In this document: piece by piece, positions 39,637-47,302 of the stretch
How positions within the stretch are numbered: position 1 is the first letter of the stretch
How the letters are laid out: the number at the start of each line of letters is the position of its first letter
Source: Ornithomonoglobus_A sp045649025
GTDB taxonomy: Bacteria; Bacillota; Clostridia; UBA1381
Direction: 5' to 3'
Assembly: GCA_045649025.1 (NCBI GenBank)
Contig: JAZRPB010000024.1
Span: 1 to 64,000, forward strand
DNA: 64,000 nt
Translations under genes and position numbers: made by a program
The notes under the pieces: model-generated
What the model saw: only the letters and a program-made list of their open reading frames with translations
What the model was told of the DNA's origin: nothing
Databases searched by the model: none

Positions 39637-39665
39637 ATTTTAATACATAAATTATAATTTTGCAA
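39637..39665 (-). promoter_or_regulatory. pbuG promoter
   Basis: Minus-strand TTGCAA (39660-39665), 17-bp spacer, TAAAAT (39637-39642). A GCATTGCC/GGCAATGT hairpin lies in the leader. Confidence 0.6.
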
Positions 39666-39774
39666 TAGCCTTTTTATTTTTTTGTCTACTTTTAACGTAT
39701 TTGGCACAAATAAATTATGCATAAACACCTTACAGAAATATTACAAATTTTCAAGTGTATTACAATGGTTTAAT

Positions 39775-40043
39775 AGGGGATAGGAAAAAAAGATGCAGAA
39801 TAAACAAACCGAACTGAAAAACAAAGTTATTGCTTTGTTTTTCAGGTTACCTGAAGGCGTACGGTTGTACGTCGAATGGTGAGGTTTGTTTGTAGCAAAA
39901 GGCATCATAAAAAAGAAAAATATTGCCCAAAAGCAATATTTTTCCACATACAATATAACATTTTTGTTTTTAAGAGGCAAGTAACACTATGCAAGCTTCT
40001 TTATTTTTTGCCTTTTGCAGTCTGCGCTTTTTTAACATCCCCT
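39775..40043 (+). repeat. Dispersed inverted-end structured element, copy 3
   Basis: The element is 269 bp. Tips AGGGGAT/ATCCCCT, then A-run and GCAGA against TCTGCGC and T-run. AAACAAACC/GGTTTGTTT encloses ACAAAG/CTTTGT and the core TACCTGAAGGCGTAC-ggtt-GTACGTCGAA. GCAAAAGGC/GCCTTTTGC encloses a variable hairpin AAATATTGC/GCAATATTT. The right tip encodes the last three residues (RGC) and stop of the minus-strand zinc-ribbon gene. Confidence 0.87.
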
Positions 40044-40301
40044 TTTATAACAATCTTCGCAGTATATTGGCTTGTCGTGACGAGGCTCGAAGGGGACAGT
40101 TGTTACCTTTCCGCACTTGGAGCATACCACCTCGTAAAGTGCACGCTTTGGCTTTAATTTATCGCGAAGTGCAATTCTGCATTCCTTACAACGTGTGGGC
40201 TCTGTTTGGAAACCGCGCCCGGCATAAAATTCCTGTTCACCTGCTGAAAATGTAAATTCCGAGCCGCAATCACGGCAGATTAGAGTTTTATCAGTATACA
40301 T
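40032..40301 (-). CDS. Zinc-ribbon domain protein
   Basis: The product is 89 aa. MYTDKTLICRDCGSEFTFSA, CKECR and VVCSKCGKVTTVPFEP, CEDC give four CxxC knuckles, enough for two zinc ribbons. The C-terminal unit resembles the CxxC-x17-CxxC proteins found in many Firmicutes and environmental clones; the role is unknown, possibly RNA or protein binding. ATG 40299-40301 follows AAAGGTG. It is 14 bp downstream of sigH and probably in its transcript. Its last three codons and stop are contributed by the inserted repeat, so the natural C-terminus may have been altered. Confidence 0.8.
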   Translation of the reverse strand: MYTDKTLICRDCGSEFTFSAGEQEFYAGRGFQTEPTRCKECRIALRDKLKPKRALYEVVCSKCGKVTTVPFEPRHDKPIYCEDCYKRGC

Positions 40302-40315
40302 TATTTTCACCTTTT

Positions 40316-40948
40316 TTAGTTATTTCTTAAATATACAAGCTTCTTTTTAATTCTCTGAATAGCGTTGTCTACCGATTTTGCATCCTTATTTAACATATGT
40401 GCAATTTCGCGGTAGCTCCTGTCCTCCAAATAAAGCATAAGAACATCGAGCTCAAACGTGCTTAAAGACCGATTTATTTCGCTTTCCATAGAATTGTAGC
40501 TTTCACGGTTTATAATCATTGCTTCGGGATTATGTAAATCCTCTTCTGACGCAATAATTTCAGAAAGAGAAGTATCTTGTGAGCTGTTATTGGCAGAAGT
40601 ATCGAGTGATATGTATGAATTAAGCGGTTTATGCTTCTTTCGGGATGCCTCTTTAATAGCACTCAACATTCGTCTTTTAACGCACACAAGTGCAAAAACC
40701 TTAAAAAACGGAAATCGTTTACCGTCAAATTTTTTAACTGCGTTATAAAGACCAATAAGTCCCTCTTGCATCATATCATCTTCGTCTGCACCTGCTATAT
40801 AATATGTTTTAGCTTTTGACCAAACAAGATTTTTATACCTTAAAAGTATTGTTTCAAGTGCACTATTATCGCCGTTCTGTGCTTTCTTTACAAGCTCCTC
40901 ATCACTCATTCTGACATAGTGATTTTTATTGTTAATATTATTGTTCAT
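40316..40948 (-). CDS. sigH: RNA polymerase sigma-H factor (early sporulation)
   Basis: The product is 210 aa. Region 2: DEELVKKAQNGDNSALETIL, ADEDDMMQEGLIGLYNAVKK and FDGKRFPFFKVFALVCVKRR (SigH-type FPFFKVFA). Region 4: LSTFELDVLMLYLEDRSYRE and KDAKSVDNAIQRIKKKL. SigH directs entry into sporulation and post-exponential genes. ATG 40948 lies 10 nt after GGAGAG; the longer frame starts upstream of it. In Bacillus sigH is near secE-nusG; here it is about 38 kb away. Confidence 0.94.
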   Translation of the reverse strand: MNNNINNKNHYVRMSDEELVKKAQNGDNSALETILLRYKNLVWSKAKTYYIAGADEDDMMQEGLIGLYNAVKKFDGKRFPFFKVFALVCVKRRMLSAIKEASRKKHKPLNSYISLDTSANNSSQDTSLSEIIASEEDLHNPEAMIINRESYNSMESEINRSLSTFELDVLMLYLEDRSYREIAHMLNKDAKSVDNAIQRIKKKLVYLRNN

Positions 40949-40972
40949 ATTATTTAATCTCTCCAAAGACAA

Positions 40973-40997
40973 ATGGCTTAAATTCAATTCAAGCCAT
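40973..40997 (-). terminator. Weak hairpin between the amino-acid ABC operon and sigH
   Basis: ATGGCTT/AAGCCAT with an 11-nt loop, followed on the minus strand by TTTGTCTTT. It may partly end the ABC operon. Confidence 0.4.
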
Positions 40998-41003
40998 AAG
41001 GTC

Positions 41004-41744
41004 TTATAATATCTTTGAAAGAAAATCTTTTAATCTTGGATTTTGAGGGTTGGTAAACAACTCCTGCGGAGTGCCGCTTTCGGCAATTTTGCCTTGGTCG
41101 AAGAATATAACCTTCGATGCAACCTCACGTGCAAAGCCCATTTCGTGAGTAACGCAAATCATAGTTATGCCGCTGTTTGTAAGCTCTCTCATAACCTCTA
41201 GAACCTCACCAACCATTTCGGGGTCGAGTGCGGAGGTTGGCTCATCAAATAATATAACCTCGGGCTCCATTGCAAGTGCACGGCATATAGCCACTCTTTG
41301 CTTTTGGCCGCCGCTTAACATCGAAGGATAAGCACTTGCCTTATCTTCAAGTCCCACTCTTTTTAATATAGCCATTGCCTGCTCTTGTGCCTGTGCTTTG
41401 TTAAGTCCCTTAAGCTCAATAGGGGCAATTGTTATATTTTCAAGAATAGTCTTGTGTGGGAACAGGTTAAAGTTCTGGAAAACCATCATCATTTTCTGAC
41501 GTTGCTTGTTTATGTTAGTTGTTGGTGCGGTTATTTCCACTCCGTCTAAAAAGATTTTACCGCCGTTTGGCGTTTCAAGCATATTTAAGCATCTTAAAAA
41601 TGTTGACTTTCCGCAACCCGACGGACCAATTATAACAAGCACCTCACCCTTGTGAATATCAATGTCAACGCCTGTTAAAACCTTGTTATCGCCAAAGGAT
41701 TTCTGGAGATTTTCAACGTGTATCATTGCCATATTATTTTCCAT
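41004..41744 (-). CDS. Polar amino-acid ABC transporter ATP-binding protein (GlnQ type)
   Basis: The product is 246 aa. Walker A GPSGCGKST, Q-loop FQNFNLFPH, signature LSGGQKQRVAICRALA, Walker B VILFDEPTSALDPEMVGEV, H-loop CVTHEMGFAREV. This is the standard GlnQ/HisP-type ATPase for uptake of polar amino acids. It overlaps the permease by 11 nt. Confidence 0.95.
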   Translation of the reverse strand: MENNMAMIHVENLQKSFGDNKVLTGVDIDIHKGEVLVIIGPSGCGKSTFLRCLNMLETPNGGKIFLDGVEITAPTTNINKQRQKMMMVFQNFNLFPHKTILENITIAPIELKGLNKAQAQEQAMAILKRVGLEDKASAYPSMLSGGQKQRVAICRALAMEPEVILFDEPTSALDPEMVGEVLEVMRELTNSGITMICVTHEMGFAREVASKVIFFDQGKIAESGTPQELFTNPQNPRLKDFLSKIL

Positions 41745-42531
41745 CTGTCTTTAACCTCCTCTCCATTTTAGTAACAAGTGCAGTTAAAAGCATAACAATA
41801 ATAAGGTATATTATTGCAACTGCAATAAGCGGTAAAAACGCCTCAAAGGTACGGCTTCTTATAATATCGCCGCCGCGTGTTAAGTCGTTAATACCTATAT
41901 AACCTGCAATTGATGTTTCTTTAATTAACACAATAAATTCGTTACCCAATGCAGGAAGAATGTTTTTAAATGCCTGCGGAAGTATAAAATGCCACATTGT
42001 TTGTGCGTGAGTAAAGCCTAAACTTCTGCCTGCTTCAAACTGACCGATATCAATAGACATTATTCCTGAACGCACAATCTCTGCAATATATGCCGATGAA
42101 TTAAGTCCGAAAGATATAATGGCCACAAATGTTTTACTCACGTTTGGAGAGGTGAATATTACATAGTAAATTATCAATAGCTGAATAAGCGACGGTGTGC
42201 CTCTTATAACAGTTATATATGCCTTAAATATTCCGTTTATTGCCTTTGTGAAAAAGGTTTTCTTTTCTGCCATATCGCAGGTGCTTCGCACAATTGCGAT
42301 TATAAAGCCCAAAACAATACCTATCAGTACTGCAAAAAAGCTTATAATCAAAGTTGTAGCAAGACCTGTTGTAAGATATTTCCAACGGCTGTCTTTTACA
42401 AAATTTAGATAGAATTTTGAATTTTCCCATCCGCTATTAGCACTCTCACCTGCTGCAAAGCATACACCCGCAATTAATAAAACGGCAAGCAGTACCAATG
42501 CGGCGAATATGTATTTTTTCTTATTTTTCAT
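41734..42531 (-). CDS. Polar amino-acid ABC transporter permease
   Basis: The product is 265 aa. Residues 1-30 form an N-terminal hydrophobic segment, then about five spans of the HisM/GlnP fold (LTTGLATTLIISFFAVLIGI; VIRGTPSLIQLLIIYYVIF). The EAA loop is FEAGRSLGFTHAQTMWHFIL. A single permease probably acts as a homodimer. GGAGGATTTAA precedes ATG. Confidence 0.94.
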   Translation of the reverse strand: MKNKKKYIFAALVLLAVLLIAGVCFAAGESANSGWENSKFYLNFVKDSRWKYLTTGLATTLIISFFAVLIGIVLGFIIAIVRSTCDMAEKKTFFTKAINGIFKAYITVIRGTPSLIQLLIIYYVIFTSPNVSKTFVAIISFGLNSSAYIAEIVRSGIMSIDIGQFEAGRSLGFTHAQTMWHFILPQAFKNILPALGNEFIVLIKETSIAGYIGINDLTRGGDIIRSRTFEAFLPLIAVAIIYLIIVMLLTALVTKMERRLKTDGK

Positions 42532-42556
42532 TTAAATCCTCCAATAGGGAAGTCTT

Positions 42557-42590
42557 AAAAAAGCACCGATCAGATGACCGATGCTTTTTC
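42557..42590 (-). terminator. Internal terminator/attenuator between binding protein and permease
   Basis: On the minus strand AAAAAGCATCGGTCATCTGA and CGGTGCTTTTTT form a stem with T-run, 6 nt after the binding-protein stop. It should make the binding protein more abundant than the membrane complex. Confidence 0.88.
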
Positions 42591-42595
42591 GTGTA

Positions 42596-43396
42596 TTATT
42601 CGGCGTCTTTTACTATTATAACCTGTGTAGAAGTTGCGTATGAGTCTGTGAAGTCGATGCTCTTTAGTCTGTCCTCTGTAACGGTCATACCTGCAACGCC
42701 AACGTCAGCCTTACCTGATTGAACTGCACTAATGATTGCGTCGAAGTTAATGTCATCAATCTTTAGCTCTTTACCAAGCTTATCGCATACGGCTTGTGCC
42801 ATATCTACGTCGATACCAACTATCTGCTCGTTTTCAATATATTCATATGGCTCAAATGCAGCGTTAGTTGCCATAACAAGTGTGCCATTTTCTCTTGTTA
42901 CACCTTCAGGTGATACATATGGGTGTTGACCCTTTTCTTCACCAATGTAGTTGGCAACAATTTTATCCAATGTTCCGTCTGCCTTAAGCTCTGCAAGAGC
43001 AGCATTGATTTGTTCCTTTAGCTCTGTGTTTTCTTTAGAAATACAGATTGCATATTCTTCAAATGTGAATTCTTCGTCTAATATTTTAAGACCTTCGTTA
43101 ATAGCCACAAAAGCTTCAGCAGGCTGTTGGTCGATAACAACGCAATCAACCTTACCCTGATTAAGCGCCTGTATAGCCTCTGCACCCTTTGAATATCTTG
43201 TTACAACAGAACCCTCTGTTTCGTAGTCAGATACATAGATGTCACCTGTTGTGCCCAACTGAACACCAATTCTTGCACCAACAAGGTCATCTACACCTGT
43301 AATTGTTTTTGTTTGTACACTGTCGCCGCCGCAACCTGTAAGTAGTGTTGCTGATAGCATTGCAACAACTGCGATTGATAAAATACTCTTTTTCAT
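42596..43396 (-). CDS. Amino-acid-binding lipoprotein with circularly permuted domain order
   Basis: The product is 266 aa with lipobox LTGC. A normal family-3 binding protein begins with the ligand-binding FEPYEY strand, passes the R of TEDRLKSIDF, and ends with the DLVGARIGVQLGTTGD lobe. Here the order is reversed: DLVGARIGVQLGTTGDIYVS, EAIQALNQGKVDCVVIDQQ and LKADGTLDKIVANYIG come first (residues 35-160). Then TLVMATNAAFEPYEYIENE, GIDVDMAQAV and MTVTEDRLKSIDFTDSY follow (about 170-255). Both lobes appear complete, so it should fold as a permuted two-lobe binder. It heads the SBP-permease-ATPase operon, downstream of yhcH. Confidence 0.9.
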   Translation of the reverse strand: MKKSILSIAVVAMLSATLLTGCGGDSVQTKTITGVDDLVGARIGVQLGTTGDIYVSDYETEGSVVTRYSKGAEAIQALNQGKVDCVVIDQQPAEAFVAINEGLKILDEEFTFEEYAICISKENTELKEQINAALAELKADGTLDKIVANYIGEEKGQHPYVSPEGVTRENGTLVMATNAAFEPYEYIENEQIVGIDVDMAQAVCDKLGKELKIDDINFDAIISAVQSGKADVGVAGMTVTEDRLKSIDFTDSYATSTQVIIVKDAE

Positions 43397-43443
43397 TGTT
43401 TTACCTCCGTTTTTATAATATATATTTTAATATTAAATTAAAA

Positions 43444-43893
43444 TCAGTCTACAAGCACCTTAACAACAACCTTTCGGCATTTTGATGGAATATCATTTAT
43501 TGCCAGGCCTGGTTGGTGGATGTCGTTGGGGTACATAATCATAAACGTGCCCGCCTTTAATGTAAGCTTTTCAGTTTTACACTCATATAGCCAATAATCG
43601 TCCTCGGGGTGCTCCTCATATAGCTTTTTATCACAGCTTATTGGTGCATAACCTATGTATTCCTCACCGTCAACGATAAATTGAATATCTATGTGCTTTA
43701 CGTGAGCCTCCGCAATATTATTTGCAGGCTTTGTATCATATTCCTGAACCGAGTAGTAGATGTTGTCGCCATCCAATTCATATCTTCCCAATGGTGTTTT
43801 GGTAAAATCTGTTTTAAAAACAAACTCCAATGCATCCGATACTCTGCCCATACCCATATAGTTTTTGTAGTTTTCAATTGTATCAATAATCAA
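43444..43893 (-). CDS. YhcH/YjgK/YiaL family protein
   Basis: The product is 149 aa. YELDGDNIYYSVQEYDTKPA, the metal-binding EAHVKHIDIQFIVDGEEYIG with two His, and MIMYPNDIHQPGLA match this cupin-like family. Members are linked to sialic acid and other sugar metabolism (NanQ-like anomerase); substrate is unknown here. TTG 43891-43893 lies 8 nt after GGGAGG; the frame to 43914 begins before that site. It has a strong promoter and stands 47 bp before the amino-acid ABC operon, which may share its transcript. Confidence 0.88.
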   Translation of the reverse strand: MIIDTIENYKNYMGMGRVSDALEFVFKTDFTKTPLGRYELDGDNIYYSVQEYDTKPANNIAEAHVKHIDIQFIVDGEEYIGYAPISCDKKLYEEHPEDDYWLYECKTEKLTLKAGTFMIMYPNDIHQPGLAINDIPSKCRKVVVKVLVD

Positions 43894-43928
43894 ATAAAAC
43901 ACCTCCCGATGCATATAATCTATGAATA

Positions 43929-43957
43929 ATTATACCATACAATTAAATATAATTCAA
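43929..43957 (-). promoter_or_regulatory. yhcH promoter
   Basis: Minus-strand TTGAAT (43952-43957), 17-bp spacer, TATAAT (43929-43934). Confidence 0.78.
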
Positions 43958-43974
43958 TAGTTTTTTCGTTTTTA

Positions 43975-44556
43975 TTAAATATTTTTAATGCACGAACAAA
44001 TCATATATTCTCCTTTTTGGTTGCATTTAAAAGTATAGTCGTTATTTTGTGCATTAAAAACACTTTCGCAGCTCATAGTACCAAGACCTGTACCCTTGCA
44101 TTTAAGCAGAGCCTCCTTTTTAGTCCATATCTCGTAAAAAGCACTTGTTTCGTTTTCAGATCTTTCTATATATTCCTGTTCATCGGCAGTGAAAAAGCGA
44201 TTTGCAATTTCTTTTTTATATTCACCCATATGCTGAATATCAACACCAACCTCCCTGTCGGCTATTGCACAGCAGACCATACCGTTTGAATGTGACAAAT
44301 TAAAATGTACACCATGCATATTTGCAAGATAGGGCTTACCTTTTTCATTAACCTCAATTTTTAGCGGTAGTGTTATTTCATATAAATGCCGTGTAAGCAA
44401 TTGAATTAATAGTATTTCTGCCGCAACTGTTTCTTTTTTTGCGTTTTCTATCTTTAGGTTTTTTAGTTTATTTAGTCTGTATTGACTTAAGGAATTAATA
44501 ATAATATCATCATAAATATCAACCTCGTCAACACTTTTGTATGCAACCTCAAACAT
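43975..44556 (-). CDS. 4'-phosphopantetheinyl transferase, Sfp type
   Basis: The product is 193 aa. It has the Sfp motifs: GKPYLANMHGVHFNLSHSNG (P1-P2), VGVDIQHMG with the metal-binding Asp, and FYEIWTKKEALLKCKGTGLG (WxxKEA). It transfers phosphopantetheine from CoA to carrier proteins, typically those of secondary metabolism. A plausible client is the ACP at 35357-35581. GGAGATATAA precedes ATG, and the gene overlaps rsmE by 8 nt in a five-gene minus-strand operon. Confidence 0.93.
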   Translation of the reverse strand: MFEVAYKSVDEVDIYDDIIINSLSQYRLNKLKNLKIENAKKETVAAEILLIQLLTRHLYEITLPLKIEVNEKGKPYLANMHGVHFNLSHSNGMVCCAIADREVGVDIQHMGEYKKEIANRFFTADEQEYIERSENETSAFYEIWTKKEALLKCKGTGLGTMSCESVFNAQNNDYTFKCNQKGEYMICSCIKNI

Positions 44557-45295
44557 TTATATCTCCAATCTCATACATAATCATAGCAAGCACCGCCTCG
44601 CCTGCAGTTTCGGTACGTAAAATTCTTTTACCAAGAGTTACAGTTTTAACTCCCGATTTTTTAATCTCTTCAATTTCAGCAGTATCAAATCCACCCTCGG
44701 GACCTATCATAAATGCAACTTTTTTTGGGTTGGGAAAAGATGTAAGCACTTCCTTTATTGTGGTTTGCTCTTCACATTCATACGGAACAAAGAACAAATC
44801 GTAGTCCTTTACCGTATTTAATACCTCCTTTAAGGTCATAGGCATTTCAACGGTTGGCACAATTCCTCTGCCCGATTGCTTTGCTGCCTCTTCGCTTATT
44901 TTCTGCCATCTTTCGCATTTCTTTTCCTCGGCCTTTTTGCCGTCGAGCTTAACCACACATCTCTTTAATGCACAGGGAACTATTTTTGATATTCCAAGCT
45001 CTGTTGTTTTCTGGATTATATAGTCCATCTTGGAGGCTTTTGGAAGTCCCTGAAAAATAGTTACATTTATGTTTGGCTCGGTATCGGACTTTTCCTTTGA
45101 TAAAATATCGCATATAATTGCATTTTGCTCTATACCTGATATTTTTGCAAGGTAGTCGTAGCCCATTGAATCGCAAACGGTTATTTCATCACCTATGCTC
45201 ATTCTTAAAACTTTAGTTATGTGTGATACGTCGGTGTTATTTATCACTATTGTGTTTTGTGAAATATTTTCGGGTGATACAAAAAATTTAGACAT
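44549..45295 (-). CDS. rsmE: 16S rRNA (uracil-1498-N3)-methyltransferase
   Basis: The product is 248 aa. N-terminal PUA-like domain (MSKFFVSPENISQNTIVINN, HITKVLRMSIGDEI). C-terminal SPOUT methyltransferase with IGPEGGFDTAEIEEIKKSGV and LGKRILRTETAGEAVLAMIM, which form the SAM-binding knot. ATG 45295 follows AAAGGA with about 10 nt; the longer frame lies in the dipeptidase gene. It overlaps both neighbours by 8 nt. Confidence 0.95.
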   Translation of the reverse strand: MSKFFVSPENISQNTIVINNTDVSHITKVLRMSIGDEITVCDSMGYDYLAKISGIEQNAIICDILSKEKSDTEPNINVTIFQGLPKASKMDYIIQKTTELGISKIVPCALKRCVVKLDGKKAEEKKCERWQKISEEAAKQSGRGIVPTVEMPMTLKEVLNTVKDYDLFFVPYECEEQTTIKEVLTSFPNPKKVAFMIGPEGGFDTAEIEEIKKSGVKTVTLGKRILRTETAGEAVLAMIMYEIGDINV

Positions 45296-46151
45296 TTGTA
45301 TTATTCCTTTCGTTTTCAAATATTCTTTCCCAGTTTTTATAACATATTTTTTCTATTATATTAGTTGTGTAATTTCTCTTTTCCATTTCCTCAATAATTT
45401 TTATCATATCCTCACAGCCGTTGATTTTTTCGGGAAGGCAATCCACGCCGTCAAAGTCTGTGCCAAAGCCGATGTTATCTTCACCGCCAAGCTCTAAAAA
45501 ATGTTCAATATGACGCAGTATATCATCAATTGTTGCTTGGTTGCTGTCATTAAGGAAAGGGGGATAGAAGTTAATTCCCACACAGCCGTTTGTTGCTATT
45601 ATTTCTTTAAATTGCTCATCGGTTAAATTCCGTGGATTTTTGCATATTGCTCTTGAATTTGAATGAGTTGCAATTATGGGTGATGATGAAATATTTAAAG
45701 TATCATAAAACGATTTATCGTTCATATGCGAATAATCTATAAGGATGCCCTTTTTATTTAAAACACCCACAAGCTCTTTACCAAGTGCGGTTAATCCGTT
45801 GTATTTGTTACCGAGCACACCTGTTGCAAGATGGTTTTCATAATTCCACACAGGTGTTATTACTTTAACATTTGCATCTATTAATGGCTCTAAATCATCA
45901 ATGCACTCTATCATATCAGCACCCTCAACACTTAAAATGCCCGATACATTGCTTTTATTGAATATATCTGCAAGTGCTAAAAAACGCTGCATTGCAGTTT
46001 TTGAGTGCTCGGGCGATATAAAGCAGGCGAAAATCTGCATATAGTCCTTGCCTGCACGTGTGAGGTCGAATTGATAGCTGTTGTGTGTTAAAGTGCCGTT
46101 GCCGTCGCACAGCTTGCAGAGTGTGTCGCAATGTGCATCAAAAATACGCAT
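45288..46151 (-). CDS. Membrane dipeptidase (M19, renal dipeptidase-like)
   Basis: The product is 287 aa. IFDAHCDTLCKL gives the first metal ligands (H-x-D), SVEGADMIE the bridging Glu, and LIDYSHMNDKSFYD and IIATHSNSRAICKNPRNLTD the two His sites. These enzymes are zinc (D-amino-acid tolerant) dipeptidases. No signal peptide is present, so it should be cytosolic. GGGTAGG precedes ATG by a usable distance. Confidence 0.92.
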   Translation of the reverse strand: MRIFDAHCDTLCKLCDGNGTLTHNSYQFDLTRAGKDYMQIFACFISPEHSKTAMQRFLALADIFNKSNVSGILSVEGADMIECIDDLEPLIDANVKVITPVWNYENHLATGVLGNKYNGLTALGKELVGVLNKKGILIDYSHMNDKSFYDTLNISSSPIIATHSNSRAICKNPRNLTDEQFKEIIATNGCVGINFYPPFLNDSNQATIDDILRHIEHFLELGGEDNIGFGTDFDGVDCLPEKINGCEDMIKIIEEMEKRNYTTNIIEKICYKNWERIFENERNNTNV

Positions 46152-46173
46152 ATATAAAACCTACCCTTCATAA

Positions 46174-46536
46174 TTAAAAAGCATTTTTAATGTGGTTTAT
46201 ATGTGTTACCTTTGCTTTGTTATCAATCATCGAATAAATTACCTCTATTATGTCGAAACGCATATCAACATCGTCGCGGTGTGTATAGAACAGTGCAGTT
46301 TTACGCAGTTTTGCCTGTTTTTTGTAGTCTACAAATTCAGAGGGATTTCCGTATAATGTGTTTTTTCTTGTTTTAACCTCCACAAATATAAGGCAATTGT
46401 CGCTATCACGTGCAATTATATCAATTTCACCGAAATGTGAATGAAAATTACGTTTTAATATGGCATAGCCCTTGCTTTTAAGGTATTTAGCGGCACATTC
46501 CTCGCCAAAATCTCCTATTGTTTTTGTTGTTGTCAT
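46174..46536 (-). CDS. yraN: YraN/UPF0102 family endonuclease-like protein
   Basis: The product is 120 aa. GDFGEECAAKYLKSKGYAIL, HFGEIDIIARD and LIFVEVKTRKN show the Holliday-junction-resolvase-like PD-(D/E)XK core (E, D, E-x-K). The function is unproven. It follows rnhB, a conserved pairing in many bacteria, with the ATG overlapping the rnhB stop by one base. Confidence 0.93.
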   Translation of the reverse strand: MTTTKTIGDFGEECAAKYLKSKGYAILKRNFHSHFGEIDIIARDSDNCLIFVEVKTRKNTLYGNPSEFVDYKKQAKLRKTALFYTHRDDVDMRFDIIEVIYSMIDNKAKVTHINHIKNAF

Positions 46537-47186
46537 TAATTTTCTCCCAATAGCTTTTTTAAAAATGTACGGCGGTGTATCGGCGACGGACCATATTTTA
46601 AAATAGCCTCGGTGTGAGCGGCAGTTCCGTAGCCTTTGTGCTTTTCAAAACCGTATTCGGGGTATGTGGTAGAAATTTCGGTTATGTATCTGTCCCTTGC
46701 AACCTTTGCAAGAATTGAGGCGGCAGCAATTGAGGCAGACTTTGCATCGCCCTTTACAACTGTTTCATATTCAATGCTCATTCCCTTTATACTGTTTCCG
46801 TCTATTAATACGTAGTCGGGGGTGGGGGAAAGTGAGTTGACTGCACCATTCATTGCCTCATAGGTGGCATTTAGTATATTTATTTCATCAATTCTTTTTT
46901 CGTCTACACTGAATATCGAATATGCAATTGCATTTTGAATTATAACATCGTATAATTCCTCACGTTTTTTTTCGGTCAGCTTTTTAGAGTCATTTATGCC
47001 CTCTATTATAAAGTCACAGGGAAGTATAACGGCGGCGGCATACACAGGACCTGCAAGCGGACCTCTGCCTGCCTCATCAACTCCTGCAACGAGCGTTTTC
47101 CCTTCAAGTTGCTTTTCTCTTTCAATTGCATACATTTCCAAAACTCTTTGTTTCTCCTCTTCGGGAGTTAATACTTTTCTTGCCAT
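46536..47186 (-). CDS. rnhB: Ribonuclease HII
   Basis: The product is 216 aa. LVAGVDEAGRGPLAGPVYAA (D-E-x-G-R-G), INDSKKLTEKKREEL, the third Asp in YVLIDGNS and KGDAKSASIAAASILAKVAR match RNase HII. It removes RNA primers and single ribonucleotides. ATG 47186 follows AAAGGTG by 6 nt. First gene of rnhB-yraN-dipeptidase-rsmE-sfp. Confidence 0.96.
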   Translation of the reverse strand: MARKVLTPEEEKQRVLEMYAIEREKQLEGKTLVAGVDEAGRGPLAGPVYAAAVILPCDFIIEGINDSKKLTEKKREELYDVIIQNAIAYSIFSVDEKRIDEINILNATYEAMNGAVNSLSPTPDYVLIDGNSIKGMSIEYETVVKGDAKSASIAAASILAKVARDRYITEISTTYPEYGFEKHKGYGTAAHTEAILKYGPSPIHRRTFLKKLLGEN

Positions 47187-47223
47187 TGTTAACACCTTTT
47201 AAAATTTTTTATGTTTTTTTATA

Positions 47224-47262
47224 TTAAGTATAGCATTTTTTTTCAAAATATGCTATACTTAA
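47224..47262. promoter_or_regulatory. Symmetric divergent promoter/operator
   Basis: TTAAGTATAGCAT (47224-47236) and ATGCTATACTTAA (47250-47262) are a perfect 13-bp inverted repeat. Each arm contains an outward-facing TATACT (-10-like), one toward rnhB and one toward the DUF4364 gene. -35 boxes are poor, so an activator or shared repressor is likely. Confidence 0.55.
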
Positions 47263-47302
47263 ATGGAAAAAAGTTTAAATTTTTTTAAGGAGATGAAAAA
47301 TA

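Noticed and set aside
39558..39640. Purine riboswitch upstream of pbuG
   Set aside because: The conserved purine-aptamer loops are absent; only a simple GCATTGCC/GGCAATGT hairpin is present.
39741..39980. Frame with FATNKPHHSTYNRTPSGNLK, repeated at 47826-48110
   Set aside because: It is antisense to the orientation used by the frame in copies 2 and 5 and lies wholly in copies 3 and 4, with no ribosome binding site; a by-product of the repeat.
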